Source: CAZUVQ01 sp964623915
GTDB lineage: Bacteria; Bacillota; Clostridia; UMGS1883; UMGS1540
Assembly: GCA_964623915.1 (NCBI GenBank)
Contig: CAZUVQ010000033.1
Span: forward strand, 1-16,305
Direction of reading: 5' to 3'
DNA: 16,305 nucleotides
The notes beneath the pieces were generated by a model. It had not been told where the DNA came from. It saw nothing but the letters and a program-made list of their open reading frames with translations, and made no database searches. Shown here one piece after another: positions 6,524 through 14,126 of the stretch. How positions within the stretch are numbered: the first letter of the stretch is position 1; each line of letters begins with the position of its first letter. Both the position numbers and the translations under genes were made by a program.

Positions 6524-7296
6524 TTTTAAAAGTTTCAGACCTTTATGTCAGCTTTGATAAAAATGTTTTAAAGGGCGTATCCTTTGAAATACCAAAAGGG
6601 AAAATTCTTGCCGTTGTCGGAGGCTCTGGCTCAGGAAAAACGGTGACAGGCCTTACGGTGATGGGACTCATTAAATGGTATAACGGTAAAATTGACAGCG
6701 GTGAAATTATTTTTGAAGGCAAGGATAAAACAGCAGATATTATTAAGCTATCAGAAAAAGAGCTTGAGAAAATAAGGGGAAAGGAAATATCAATGATTTT
6801 TCAAAACCCACAGTCAAGCCTTAATCCTATAATGAAAGTCGGAAAGCAGCTTGAAGAAGTTTTGAAAAATGACAATACAAAAATGTCACATGAGGATATA
6901 CAAATAAAAATATCAGAGGTTTTTAAAAGCGTTGGTCTTACTGATACCGAAAGAATTTGTAATTCATATCCATTTGAGCTTTCGGGGGGGATGTGCCAGA
7001 GAGTGATGATTTCTATTTCGATATTATCTTCACCTTCGCTGCTTATTGCAGATGAACCTACAACTTTTCTTGACAGGGAAACTGAGGTGCAAATACTGGG
7101 TATTTTAAAAAATATTAACAGAGAAAGAAAAATGAGTATAATGTTTATTACCCATAATCTTCAGGCCGCCTCTGAAATTGCGGATATGATAGCTGTAATG
7201 CATAACGGAGAGATTGTTGAAATTGGAGAGACTGAAAAAGTATTCAATTACCCAGAGCATCCATACACAAAAAGGTTGATTGATTCAATGTACTAA
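6520..7296 (+). CDS. ABC importer ATPase, OppD/DppD/NikD type
   Basis: A 258-residue ATP-binding subunit that energises the importer. It begins at TTG 6520, which overlaps the permease stop (TTGA), with GGGGAGG 8 nt upstream. Walker A is GGSGSGKT (34-41), Q-loop Q95 is in IFQNPQSSLNP, the signature is LSGGM (154-158), Walker B is LLIADEP (174-180) and the switch histidine is H212. It is about 70 residues shorter than most OppD/DppD proteins because the C-terminal extension after HPYTKRL is missing; in length it resembles NikD. That alone does not prove nickel specificity. Confidence 0.92.
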   Translation: MILKVSDLYVSFDKNVLKGVSFEIPKGKILAVVGGSGSGKTVTGLTVMGLIKWYNGKIDSGEIIFEGKDKTADIIKLSEKELEKIRGKEISMIFQNPQSSLNPIMKVGKQLEEVLKNDNTKMSHEDIQIKISEVFKSVGLTDTERICNSYPFELSGGMCQRVMISISILSSPSLLIADEPTTFLDRETEVQILGILKNINRERKMSIMFITHNLQAASEIADMIAVMHNGEIVEIGETEKVFNYPEHPYTKRLIDSMY

Positions 7297-7306
7297 TAGA
7301 GGTATT

Positions 7307-8044
7307 ATGAAAATAATAACGGTGAATAATTTAATTAAATACTATTATGATAAAAGTAACACACCAATAAAGGCTGTAGATGATGTGTCCTTTTCCATTG
7401 AAAAAGGAATGGTATATGCTCTTGTGGGGCAATCGGGCTGCGGTAAAACGACACTTGCTAAGACCATTCTTAAACTGACCGAGCCGACATCAGGAGAAGT
7501 TTATTTTGAAGGTGTTGATATTTTAAAGCTACCTGAAAAGGATATAAGAAAACTGCGCCCTAAAATGCAGATGGTTTTTCAAAACCCGTATTCTTCTTTA
7601 AACCCGAGGATGAAGGTTGGTAGTATTATCAAAGAGGGAATAACAGCAAAGAAAATTGTACCAAAGGATAATATTGAAGATTTTTTTATGAAAATAGTAA
7701 GGGAATGTGAAATAAACCCATCGCTTTTAAACAGTTACCCTGACAAGCTGTCAGGGGGGGAAAGGCAGAGGGTTGCCATTGCAAGGGCATTATCGTTAAA
7801 CCCTGAATTTGTTATTGCCGATGAAATAATCTCTTCGCTTGATAAGGAGACTGCGAAGCAGATTTTAAACTTAATAATAAAACTTAAAAAAAGTAAAAAT
7901 ATCTCATTTTTATACATTTCACATGACATCAGAAGTGTAAAATATGTTGCTGATTATATAGGAGTTATGCATTTGGGTAAAATAGTCGAACAAGGAAAAG
8001 CAGAACAAATTTTTAATAATCCAAAAGAGGAATATACAAAATAA
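7307..8044 (+). CDS. ABC importer ATPase, OppF/DppF/NikE type, short C-terminus
   Basis: A 245-residue partner ATPase. I chose ATG 7307 because GAGG (7299-7302) precedes it; an earlier in-frame ATG at 7280 would overlap the upstream gene. Walker A is GQSGCGKT (41-48), Q-loop FQNPYSSLNP (91-100), signature LSGGE (148-152), switch H206. Walker B reads VIADEIISSLD (169-179), where the usual ADEP proline is replaced by Ile; the catalytic Glu remains. The protein stops at EEYTK, at the point where relatives read HPYTK-x-LL and continue for 10 or more residues, so the end is clipped. It probably still works with the OppD-type subunit as a heterodimer. Confidence 0.9.
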   Translation: MKIITVNNLIKYYYDKSNTPIKAVDDVSFSIEKGMVYALVGQSGCGKTTLAKTILKLTEPTSGEVYFEGVDILKLPEKDIRKLRPKMQMVFQNPYSSLNPRMKVGSIIKEGITAKKIVPKDNIEDFFMKIVRECEINPSLLNSYPDKLSGGERQRVAIARALSLNPEFVIADEIISSLDKETAKQILNLIIKLKKSKNISFLYISHDIRSVKYVADYIGVMHLGKIVEQGKAEQIFNNPKEEYTK

Positions 8045-8131
8045 TTATTAAATAATACGAACAATCAACAAATTTTTGGGGTGAATTTTCAGTAATATTC
8101 AATAAATAAGTTAAGAGAAAGGATGATGTAA

Positions 8132-9607
8132 TTGAATGTGCTTATGTCAAAGTTCAAGGAAGTTCTATATTCAGTTATTCCTATTACCGTTATTGTGCTT
8201 ATTTTACACTTTTCATTGACACCGTTGGAAACTACGATGATAATAAGATTTTTCGTTGGCGCAGTAATTATAATAATAGGTTTGACAATATTTTTAGCAG
8301 GTGTAGATGTGGGAATTACTCCCATTGGAAATAATATGGGATCTGCCATTGCAAAATCAAACAAGATCAGGATAGTAGCCATTGCCGGATTATTGCTTGG
8401 TTTTTTTATATCAATTGCCGAACCCGATCTTCATATAATGGCAGGACAGGTGGACACTGTCACAGCGGGAATGATAACAAAAGGGAGTATTGTTGTTATA
8501 GTTTCAATAGGAGTTGCGGTAATGCTCGCACTAGGCCTTTTCAGAATAGTATATAGCATACAGCTTTATAAGGTGTTTTCGGTTCTGTACGGATTAATAT
8601 TTTTCCTTGCCCTGTTCACTTCCCCGGAGTTTCTGGCAATTTCCTTTGATGCTTCTGGAGCCACGACCGGTGCTTTGACAGTACCTTTTATTCTGGCTCT
8701 TGCAATGGGTGTTTCCATTTTGAAAAAAGACAGTAAATCAAGTGAGAAGGACAGTTTCGGTCTTGTTGCAATAGCATCTATAGGTGCCATTATATCAGTG
8801 ATGATCATGAGCATTATTTCGAAAACCGATAAAATAACAGGCAGCCTTGAGGGCAACTTGGCTGTATCGTCATCAGTCATAAGGCCGTTTATAGAAAAAT
8901 TACCGACAATAGCCACAGAAGTTTTTGTAGCACTTGCGCCTATTATAATATTATTTATAATTTTCCAAAAGGTTTCGTTCAAATTGTCAAGGTCAACTGA
9001 GAGGAAAATTTTATTCGGTATGTTGTTTACATTTATTGGGCTTGTTATGTTTTTGCTTGGTGTTAATGCAGGGTTCATGGAGGTTGGCAGCGCGGTCGGA
9101 TATAAATTGGCTTCAATGGATAATAAGGCTGCTGTTGTTATCGTAGGGTTTATATTGGGGATGGTTACAATACTTGCCGAGCCGGCAGTATATGTATTGA
9201 CACATCAGATTGAGGATGTTACAAGTGGTTATGTTAAAAGAAAAGTTGTTATGCTCGCCCTGTCAATTGGGGTGGCACTTGCAGTTGCACTATCAATAGT
9301 AAGAATTCTGATTCCCCAGATACAATTGTGGCATTACCTTTTGCCGGGGTATATAATTTCTTTGGCTTTGACTTATATTGTACCAAAGCTATTTGTCGGT
9401 ATTGCCTTTGATTCGGGCGGTGTTGCATCTGGACCTATGACGGCAACATTTATACTGGCATTTGCACAAGGTGCTGCCGAAGCCATAGAAGGTGCCAATG
9501 TTCTGGTAGACGGATTTGGGATTATAGCAATGGTTGCGATGACTCCCATAATTGCTCTGCAAGTATTAGGTTTTATGTTTAAGATAAAATCTAAAAAGGA
9601 GGGTTAA
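8132..9607 (+). CDS. DUF1538 family membrane protein, tandem duplication
   Basis: A 491-residue polytopic membrane protein of the uncharacterised DUF1538 family (PF07556). It is an internal duplication: AEPDLHIMAGQV (96-107) corresponds to AEPAVYVLTHQI (349-360), and FDASGATTG (172-180) to FDSGGVASG (426-434), each followed by a matching helix. Repeated Ala-Glu-Pro and Phe-Asp-x-(Ser/Gly)-Gly motifs inside hydrophobic segments suggest paired re-entrant or helix-break sites, as in transporters or channels. I prefer the TTG start at 8132, with AAAGG about 9 nt upstream; ATG 8144 is the alternative. The next gene, a double PII-like protein, follows after 5 nt, so a PII-regulated transporter is the best inference. 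The substrate is unknown. Confidence 0.88.
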   Translation: MNVLMSKFKEVLYSVIPITVIVLILHFSLTPLETTMIIRFFVGAVIIIIGLTIFLAGVDVGITPIGNNMGSAIAKSNKIRIVAIAGLLLGFFISIAEPDLHIMAGQVDTVTAGMITKGSIVVIVSIGVAVMLALGLFRIVYSIQLYKVFSVLYGLIFFLALFTSPEFLAISFDASGATTGALTVPFILALAMGVSILKKDSKSSEKDSFGLVAIASIGAIISVMIMSIISKTDKITGSLEGNLAVSSSVIRPFIEKLPTIATEVFVALAPIIILFIIFQKVSFKLSRSTERKILFGMLFTFIGLVMFLLGVNAGFMEVGSAVGYKLASMDNKAAVVIVGFILGMVTILAEPAVYVLTHQIEDVTSGYVKRKVVMLALSIGVALAVALSIVRILIPQIQLWHYLLPGYIISLALTYIVPKLFVGIAFDSGGVASGPMTATFILAFAQGAAEAIEGANVLVDGFGIIAMVAMTPIIALQVLGFMFKIKSKKEG

Positions 9608-9612
9608 TACGA

Positions 9613-10272
9613 ATGTTTAATGAAAGTGATATTGAACTGATATGTGTAATCGCCAATTACGGATTTGGCAGCAAAATATTAAAATCAGCAAAGCATCATG
9701 GCATTACCGGTGGAACGGTTGCACTTGGTAAGGGTACTGCAAACAACTATATATTAAATTATTTGGGTCTTTCCGATGAAAGAAAGGAGCTTGTTTACCT
9801 TGTGGCGATAAAAGAGGTTGCAGACAAAGCTCTTGAGGAAATGAATAAAGAATTCGAATTTTACAAACCCCATCATGGCATAGCTTTCACAACATCAATT
9901 TGCCTTGTGGCGGGAAGTAAGCGTATTGCCTGTGATCATATTTTGGAAGAAGGAAGTGAAAATAACACTATGTATCATTCAATTACAATTATTGTTGAAA
10001 GAGGTAAAGCTGAAGATGTGATTGAGGCCGCTGTAAAGGCCGGTTCAAAAGGCGGAACCATAATTAATTCGAGGGGCTCGGGAATTCACGAAACCAGCAA
10101 GCTGTTTTCAATGGAAATAGAACCTGAAAAAGAAATTGTGTTGATTCTCTCTGAAGCCGAAATGACTGATGCAATAGTCAGCTCCATAAGGGAACAACTG
10201 AAAATTGATGAGCCGGGTAACGGTATTGTTTATGTACAGAACGTAAACAAAACTTATGGTATCTATAAGTAA
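9613..10272 (+). CDS. Tandem PII-like signalling protein
   Basis: A 219-residue protein containing two PII-superfamily domains in a row (about 1-108 and 120-219). The first has the pattern KHHGITGGTVALGKGT and the second KAGSKGGTIINSRGSG, each equivalent to the GxxGGTxxxGRG segment of PII/PII-like proteins. The T-loop tyrosine context of classical GlnB/GlnK is not recognisable. Typical PII proteins have one domain of about 110 residues and form trimers; a fused double-domain chain would assemble differently. GGAGGG overlaps the end of the DUF1538 gene, so the two are cotranslated. By analogy with GlnK-AmtB it probably gates or senses through the DUF1538 protein. The effector is unknown. Confidence 0.85.
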   Translation: MFNESDIELICVIANYGFGSKILKSAKHHGITGGTVALGKGTANNYILNYLGLSDERKELVYLVAIKEVADKALEEMNKEFEFYKPHHGIAFTTSICLVAGSKRIACDHILEEGSENNTMYHSITIIVERGKAEDVIEAAVKAGSKGGTIINSRGSGIHETSKLFSMEIEPEKEIVLILSEAEMTDAIVSSIREQLKIDEPGNGIVYVQNVNKTYGIYK

Positions 10273-10308
10273 AATGCTTATCCATATTTTATGAGGTTTC
10301 TAACTAAT

Positions 10309-10349
10309 TATAGCGGTTAAAATGCTTTCTTAGCATTTTAACCGCTATA
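10309..10349. terminator. Bidirectional hairpin between convergent genes
   Basis: A perfect 18-bp inverted repeat, arms 10309-10326 and 10332-10349, with loop TTCTT. It lies between the PII-like gene and the oppositely oriented MntR/DtxR-type gene. The stem itself is AT-rich at its top; the flanking U-runs are modest (TTAATTATGTTTGGTTTTTT on the plus side). Confidence 0.75.
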
Positions 10350-10353
10350 TTAA

Positions 10354-10815
10354 TTATGTTTGGTTTTTTAACCTTTGCCGCATGTATTTAATGTAGTCGG
10401 GTGTTTTGTTTATGTGTTTTTCGATATTTTTTATTGTTTTTTCATCGAGAAAATGCTCGATTTTTTCAACTTGTTCTGTTTCATTTTCGGAGTTATTTAC
10501 AAAGCTTAAAAATTTGTTTAACACATCATGTCTGTATAACAAATAATCACCCAAAGCTTCTCCTTCATCGGTAAGTTTAATATAACCATATCTCTCAAAC
10601 GTCACTAAACCATAATATTTCAGATTACTTACCATCTTAGAAGCAGATGGTGGTTTTACATGCAGTCTGTCTGCAAGCTCGTTTATTCGTACAACATCCT
10701 GTGTTTTCATTATGCGGCAAATCATTTCAAGATAATCTTCCATCGATGAGGTTATCTGAATGTTTTTCTTTAACTGATATCCCTTTAATGTATAAAAGTT
10801 TGAGTTATTCTCCAT
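10354..10815 (-). CDS. DtxR/MntR-family metal-dependent repressor
   Basis: A 153-residue regulator. The start at 10815 is chosen because AAAGGA lies 7 nt upstream on the minus strand; an in-frame ATG at 10872 has no binding site. The N-terminal winged helix (24-85) includes the recognition region VKPPSASKMVSNLKYYGLV (53-71). A dimerisation and metal-binding domain follows, with no C-terminal SH3 domain, so it is the short MntR-like type. By alignment to Bacillus MntR (D8, E11, H77, E99, E102, H103) the ligands map to D27, E30, H96, E117, E120 and H121: the full MntR set, including the Asp and Glu that replace Met and Cys of DtxR. It is divergent from feoAB across a palindrome, so it probably represses feoAB and perhaps itself when metal is plentiful. 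Confidence 0.9.
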   Translation of the reverse strand: MENNSNFYTLKGYQLKKNIQITSSMEDYLEMICRIMKTQDVVRINELADRLHVKPPSASKMVSNLKYYGLVTFERYGYIKLTDEGEALGDYLLYRHDVLNKFLSFVNNSENETEQVEKIEHFLDEKTIKNIEKHINKTPDYIKYMRQRLKNQT

Positions 10816-10871
10816 ATTCAATTCCTTTCTCCGAAAATTAATGCTTTTGTAACACATATTTGGTTTTTCCA

Positions 10872-10877
10872 TATAAT
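10872..10877 (+). promoter_or_regulatory. Possible feoAB -10 box
   Basis: TATAAT at 10872-10877 abuts the palindrome and shares its last base. A weak -35, TTGTAA (10847-10852), is 19 bp away, longer than ideal. Transcription would start inside the palindrome, consistent with repression by the adjacent regulator. Confidence 0.45.
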
Positions 10878-10907
10878 AGCATAAGGAAACTAAGTTTCCT
10901 TATGCTA
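10877..10907. promoter_or_regulatory. 31-bp palindromic operator between mntR-like gene and feoA
   Basis: TAGCATAAGGAAACT (10877-10891), a central A, then its exact complement AGTTTCCTTATGCTA (10893-10907). It lies 42 bp before the feoA start and 77 bp upstream of the regulator's start, overlapping the likely promoter. DtxR-family repressors bind palindromes of this kind as dimers or paired dimers. Also usable as a hairpin, but it precedes a gene and has no U-run. Confidence 0.8.
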
Positions 10908-10933
10908 ATATGTATTATGAGGTGTAATAATTT

Positions 10934-11164
10934 ATGCATAATGTAAATTCGTTGCAAGATTTAAAGCAAGGTCAGACGGCAACAGTAAAATCATTATTGT
11001 CTACCGGCAGTATAAGAAGAAGATTGCAGGATATCGGTCTTATTGAAGGAACCGAAGTGGAATGTCTTCAAAAAAGCCCGGCAGGAGATCCGGTTGCTTA
11101 TTTAATAAGAGGTGCCGTTATTGCATTAAGGTCAGAGGATTCTTCAAATGTTTTAGTATACTAA
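10934..11164 (+). CDS. feoA: FeoA, ferrous iron transport accessory protein
   Basis: A 76-residue cytoplasmic SH3-like protein. SIRRRLQDIGLIEGTEVEC (26-44) is the FeoA signature, followed by GDPVAYLIRGAVIALRSED. Known members support or modulate the FeoB GTPase transporter. GAGGTG (10919-10924) precedes ATG 10934 by 9 nt. It is first in the feoAB operon, directly after the regulator's palindrome, and feoB follows after 20 nt. Confidence 0.93.
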   Translation: MHNVNSLQDLKQGQTATVKSLLSTGSIRRRLQDIGLIEGTEVECLQKSPAGDPVAYLIRGAVIALRSEDSSNVLVY

Positions 11165-11184
11165 TACAAATAGAGGGGGTAACA

Positions 11185-13326
11185 ATGGGTCTGACAAATG
11201 AGTCAACAGGGATTGGGGCAGTTGATTTGGGATTGGTTATAAAAAAACAAACGCCTGACGACAAGGTCATAGCATTAGCAGGTAATCCCAATGTAGGTAA
11301 GAGCACAGTATTTAATAATTTAACAGGGCTTAATCAACATACCGGTAACTGGCCCGGAAAAACAGTTACTAATGCAAAGGGATATTGCCGTTATGGGGAT
11401 TCGGCTTATATTTTAGTCGATATTCCAGGTACATACTCCCTTATGGCGCACTCGGCAGAAGAGGAGGTTGCACGAAATTTTATTTGCTTCGGTGAACCTG
11501 ATGCGGTAATTGTAGTCTGTGACGCCACATGTCTTGAGCGTAATATAAACCTTGTGTTACAGACACTTGAAATCACAGATAAAGTAGTAGTTTGTGTTAA
11601 TCTGATGGATGAAGCAAAAAAGAAAAACATCAGAATTGATTTGGATGCAATATCACAAAAACTTGGTGTACCTGTAATAGGAACAACGGCGAGAGAGAAA
11701 AACAGCTTGAATTTTCTAATGGAGAATGTTGACAAGTTGTTTAAAAGGCAGGCAGAAACAACTCCATTTAAAATCAAATACCACAAAGCAATTGAAGAGG
11801 CTGTTGATATAGTGGAGCCTGTTTTAAGAAAAAAGGAATTAAAAATCAATTCACGGTGGCTGAGCCTGAAATTGATGGACGGTGATGAAACGCTTATTTC
11901 TGCTCTTGACGAATATCTCGGTTATGAGCTATGCAAAGATGAAAACGTGGAAAAAGCATTGATACAGGCTGATAAAATATTAAATGATAATGGTATTGCA
12001 AAGGAAACATTGCGTGATATAATTGTTTCCTCCATTGTGTTGACAGCTGAACAAATATGTTCGGATACAGTGCATTTTGATAAAAACAACTATAATGAAA
12101 GGGACAGAAAAATAGATAAAATACTTACCAGCAAGCTGACCGGTTTTCCGATAATGATAGTTGTATTACTGGTTATATTCTGGTTAACAATAACAGGCGC
12201 AAACATTCCGTCAGGATTGCTGTCGAAAGGCTTATTCTGGGTTGAAGACAGACTGACTGATGCATTTATCTATTTCGGAGCGCCTGACTGGCTTTATGGA
12301 ATGCTTGTACTTGGTATGTATCGTGTGCTGGCGTGGGTTGTTTCGGTAATGCTTCCCCCTATGGCAATATTTTTCCCCTTATTTACACTGCTTGAGGACT
12401 TGGGATACTTGCCGCGTGTTGCTTTTAATTTAGATAAGTATTTCAAAAAATGCTGCGCTTGCGGAAAACAGGCGCTTACCATGTGCATGGGGCTTGGTTG
12501 CAACGCTGCCGGAGTTATTGGATGCAGAATTATTGACTCGCCTCGTGAACGGTTAATTGCCATTATAACTAATAGTTTTGTGCCATGTAATGGGCGGTTC
12601 CCAACATTAATTGCGATTTTGACAATGTTTTTTGTAGGTGCTTATGGAGGGCCATTTAAATCTATTTTTTCGGCATTATTGCTTACATGTGAAATTGTTC
12701 TGGGCGTTTTTATGACAATAATAGTTTCTAAAATATTGACAAAAACAGTATTGAAAGGCGTTCCGTCATCATTTACACTGGAGCTTCCGCCATACCGCAA
12801 ACCTCAGATAGTCAAGGTGATTATCAGATCAATTTTCGACAGAACACTGTTTGTCCTTGGCAGAGCAGTTGCCGTGGCCGCCCCTGCCGGAATTGCAATC
12901 TGGATAATTGCAAATATTACAGTTGGTCAAATGACATTGCTTGCTCATTGTTCCAGTTTTTTAGACCCTTTTGCAAAATTACTTGGTATGGACGGAGTTA
13001 TTCTTTTAGCTTTTATTCTGGGTATGCCCGCTAACGAAATCGTTGTACCAATAATCATTATGACTTATCTGACATCAGGCAGTATTATGGAGTTTGAAAG
13101 TTTGTGGGATTTAAAGAAGCTGCTGGTTGAAAACGGCTGGACATGGATTACTGCAATCAGCACAATGTTGTTCTCCTTGATGCACTGGCCTTGCTCAACA
13201 ACTTGTATTACAATTAAAAAAGAAACTCAAAGCCTTAAATGGACGGCTGTTTCTTTTGTAATTCCTACAGTGATGGGTATTGCAGTTTGTTTTGCTTTTG
13301 CAAATATAGCAAGGCTATTTATATAA
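11185..13326 (+). CDS. feoB: FeoB, ferrous iron uptake GTPase transporter
   Basis: A 713-residue inner-membrane Fe(II) transporter with an N-terminal GTPase. I chose ATG 11185 (GAGGGGGT 4 nt upstream); the longer frame back to 11062 only overlaps feoA. GTPase motifs: G1 GNPNVGKST (33-41), G3 DIPG (79-82), G4 NLMD (139-142). A helical GDI-like linker is followed by membrane Gate regions carrying LEDLGYLPRVAF, the cysteine-containing CGKQALTMCMGLGCNAAG and, near the C-terminus, MHWPCSTTCITIKKE, all typical of FeoB. Length is normal for clostridia. No FeoC gene follows. Confidence 0.96.
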   Translation: MGLTNESTGIGAVDLGLVIKKQTPDDKVIALAGNPNVGKSTVFNNLTGLNQHTGNWPGKTVTNAKGYCRYGDSAYILVDIPGTYSLMAHSAEEEVARNFICFGEPDAVIVVCDATCLERNINLVLQTLEITDKVVVCVNLMDEAKKKNIRIDLDAISQKLGVPVIGTTAREKNSLNFLMENVDKLFKRQAETTPFKIKYHKAIEEAVDIVEPVLRKKELKINSRWLSLKLMDGDETLISALDEYLGYELCKDENVEKALIQADKILNDNGIAKETLRDIIVSSIVLTAEQICSDTVHFDKNNYNERDRKIDKILTSKLTGFPIMIVVLLVIFWLTITGANIPSGLLSKGLFWVEDRLTDAFIYFGAPDWLYGMLVLGMYRVLAWVVSVMLPPMAIFFPLFTLLEDLGYLPRVAFNLDKYFKKCCACGKQALTMCMGLGCNAAGVIGCRIIDSPRERLIAIITNSFVPCNGRFPTLIAILTMFFVGAYGGPFKSIFSALLLTCEIVLGVFMTIIVSKILTKTVLKGVPSSFTLELPPYRKPQIVKVIIRSIFDRTLFVLGRAVAVAAPAGIAIWIIANITVGQMTLLAHCSSFLDPFAKLLGMDGVILLAFILGMPANEIVVPIIIMTYLTSGSIMEFESLWDLKKLLVENGWTWITAISTMLFSLMHWPCSTTCITIKKETQSLKWTAVSFVIPTVMGIAVCFAFANIARLFI

Positions 13327-13344
13327 ATAACTGCATAACAAAAG

Positions 13345-13370
13345 GCACCCTGCAAATCGATGCAGGGTGC
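13345..13370. terminator. Terminator between convergent feoB and racemase-family gene
   Basis: GCACCCTGCA (13345-13354) and TGCAGGGTGC (13361-13370) form a perfect 10-bp GC-rich stem with a 6-nt loop. Read on the minus strand it is followed by CTTTTGTT, a reasonable U-run; on the plus strand the run is poor (TATTAAAATTCTTT). It therefore best serves the minus-strand gene and probably also feoB. Confidence 0.8.
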
Positions 13371-13390
13371 TATTAAAATTCTTTATATTA

Positions 13391-14083
13391 TTACTGATTT
13401 ATTAATATATCGCATATTTTATCAATATGTATTTTAGTTGAATTAATAACAGGAACCGATACATCTGCGGGCTTAATCATTAATGGAATTTCAGTACAGC
13501 CTAACAAAATGGAATCAGCAGTATTGAGTTTAATATATTTTTCTGCAATGGCAATCATTTTTTCTTTGTCTTTTTTTAAAACAATTCCGTTTTCTAAATT
13601 TGGGTAGATAATGCTGCCAAGAATTTTAATATCCTCGTCGGAAGGTAATATATATTCAACATTTCTCTTTGAAAGAGCATTGCTGTATAATTCGTTTTTC
13701 ATTGTAAATTCTGTGGCAAAAACTAAAACCCTTCTAAAATTATGCATAATTATGTAGTCGCAGACGGCATCAACAATGCTGACAAGCAAAACAGGGGTTT
13801 TATCTTTGATTTTATCCCAAACAATATGAGGCGAATTTGAAGCAATGGCAATAAAATCTGACCCGGCTTTTTCAAGATTTGAAATGCTTGAAAGTAATAG
13901 TCCGGCAACCTTTTCATAATCATGTTGCCTGATACCCATTACCAGCTCACCCATGTTAACACTATCAATTACAATTTCCGGGTAATTATCTTCTCCCCTT
14001 ACCCTTCTGTAACTTTCAATTATTTCACGATAGTAATCAATTGTTGAAGCAGGCCCAAGCCCTCCCACAATTCCAAGTTTCAA
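13391..14083 (-). CDS. Aspartate/glutamate racemase-family protein
   Basis: A 230-residue cofactor-independent amino-acid racemase-family protein. GIVGGLGPASTIDYY (4-18) is the family N-terminus, and LLGCTEIPLMI (193-203) holds the second catalytic cysteine, C196. The first catalytic position, usually Cys in a PCNTxH motif, is Ser82 in ASNSPH (81-86). Some family members use Thr with one Cys, so activity is possible but specificity is uncertain. The start is TTG 14083 with GAAGGG about 6 nt upstream. It lies 43 nt downstream of the GGDEF-EAL gene on the same strand with no terminator between, so cotranscription is likely. Confidence 0.85.
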   Translation of the reverse strand: MKLGIVGGLGPASTIDYYREIIESYRRVRGEDNYPEIVIDSVNMGELVMGIRQHDYEKVAGLLLSSISNLEKAGSDFIAIASNSPHIVWDKIKDKTPVLLVSIVDAVCDYIIMHNFRRVLVFATEFTMKNELYSNALSKRNVEYILPSDEDIKILGSIIYPNLENGIVLKKDKEKMIAIAEKYIKLNTADSILLGCTEIPLMIKPADVSVPVINSTKIHIDKICDILINQ

Positions 14084-14126
14084 ATAAAACCCTTCTTCTT
14101 TTTAAATAATTTTGACCAGTATAAGT

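Noticed and set aside
6520..8044. Nickel importer NikDE
   Set aside because: Only the short ATPase lengths suggest nickel; the 660-residue binding protein gives no nickel-specific signal, so no nik symbols were assigned.
8123..8131. ATG-ATG-TAA mini-frame before the DUF1538 TTG start
   Set aside because: The binding site AAAGG is immediately adjacent to this ATG, too close for initiation there; probably chance.
8566..9078. Antisense 170-codon frame on the minus strand
   Set aside because: It lies wholly inside the DUF1538 gene and its product is a low-complexity shadow without a binding site or recognisable family.
10816..10872. Longer N-terminus for the MntR-like regulator
   Set aside because: No binding site at 10872, and it would start in the promoter/operator area; AAAGGA supports 10815.
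11062..11184. Longer N-terminus for FeoB
   Set aside because: The extension is out-of-frame feoA sequence, and the strong ribosome binding site is just before 11185.
11406..11849. Antisense 147-codon frame inside feoB
   Set aside because: Shadow of the FeoB GTPase domain coding strand; no independent support.
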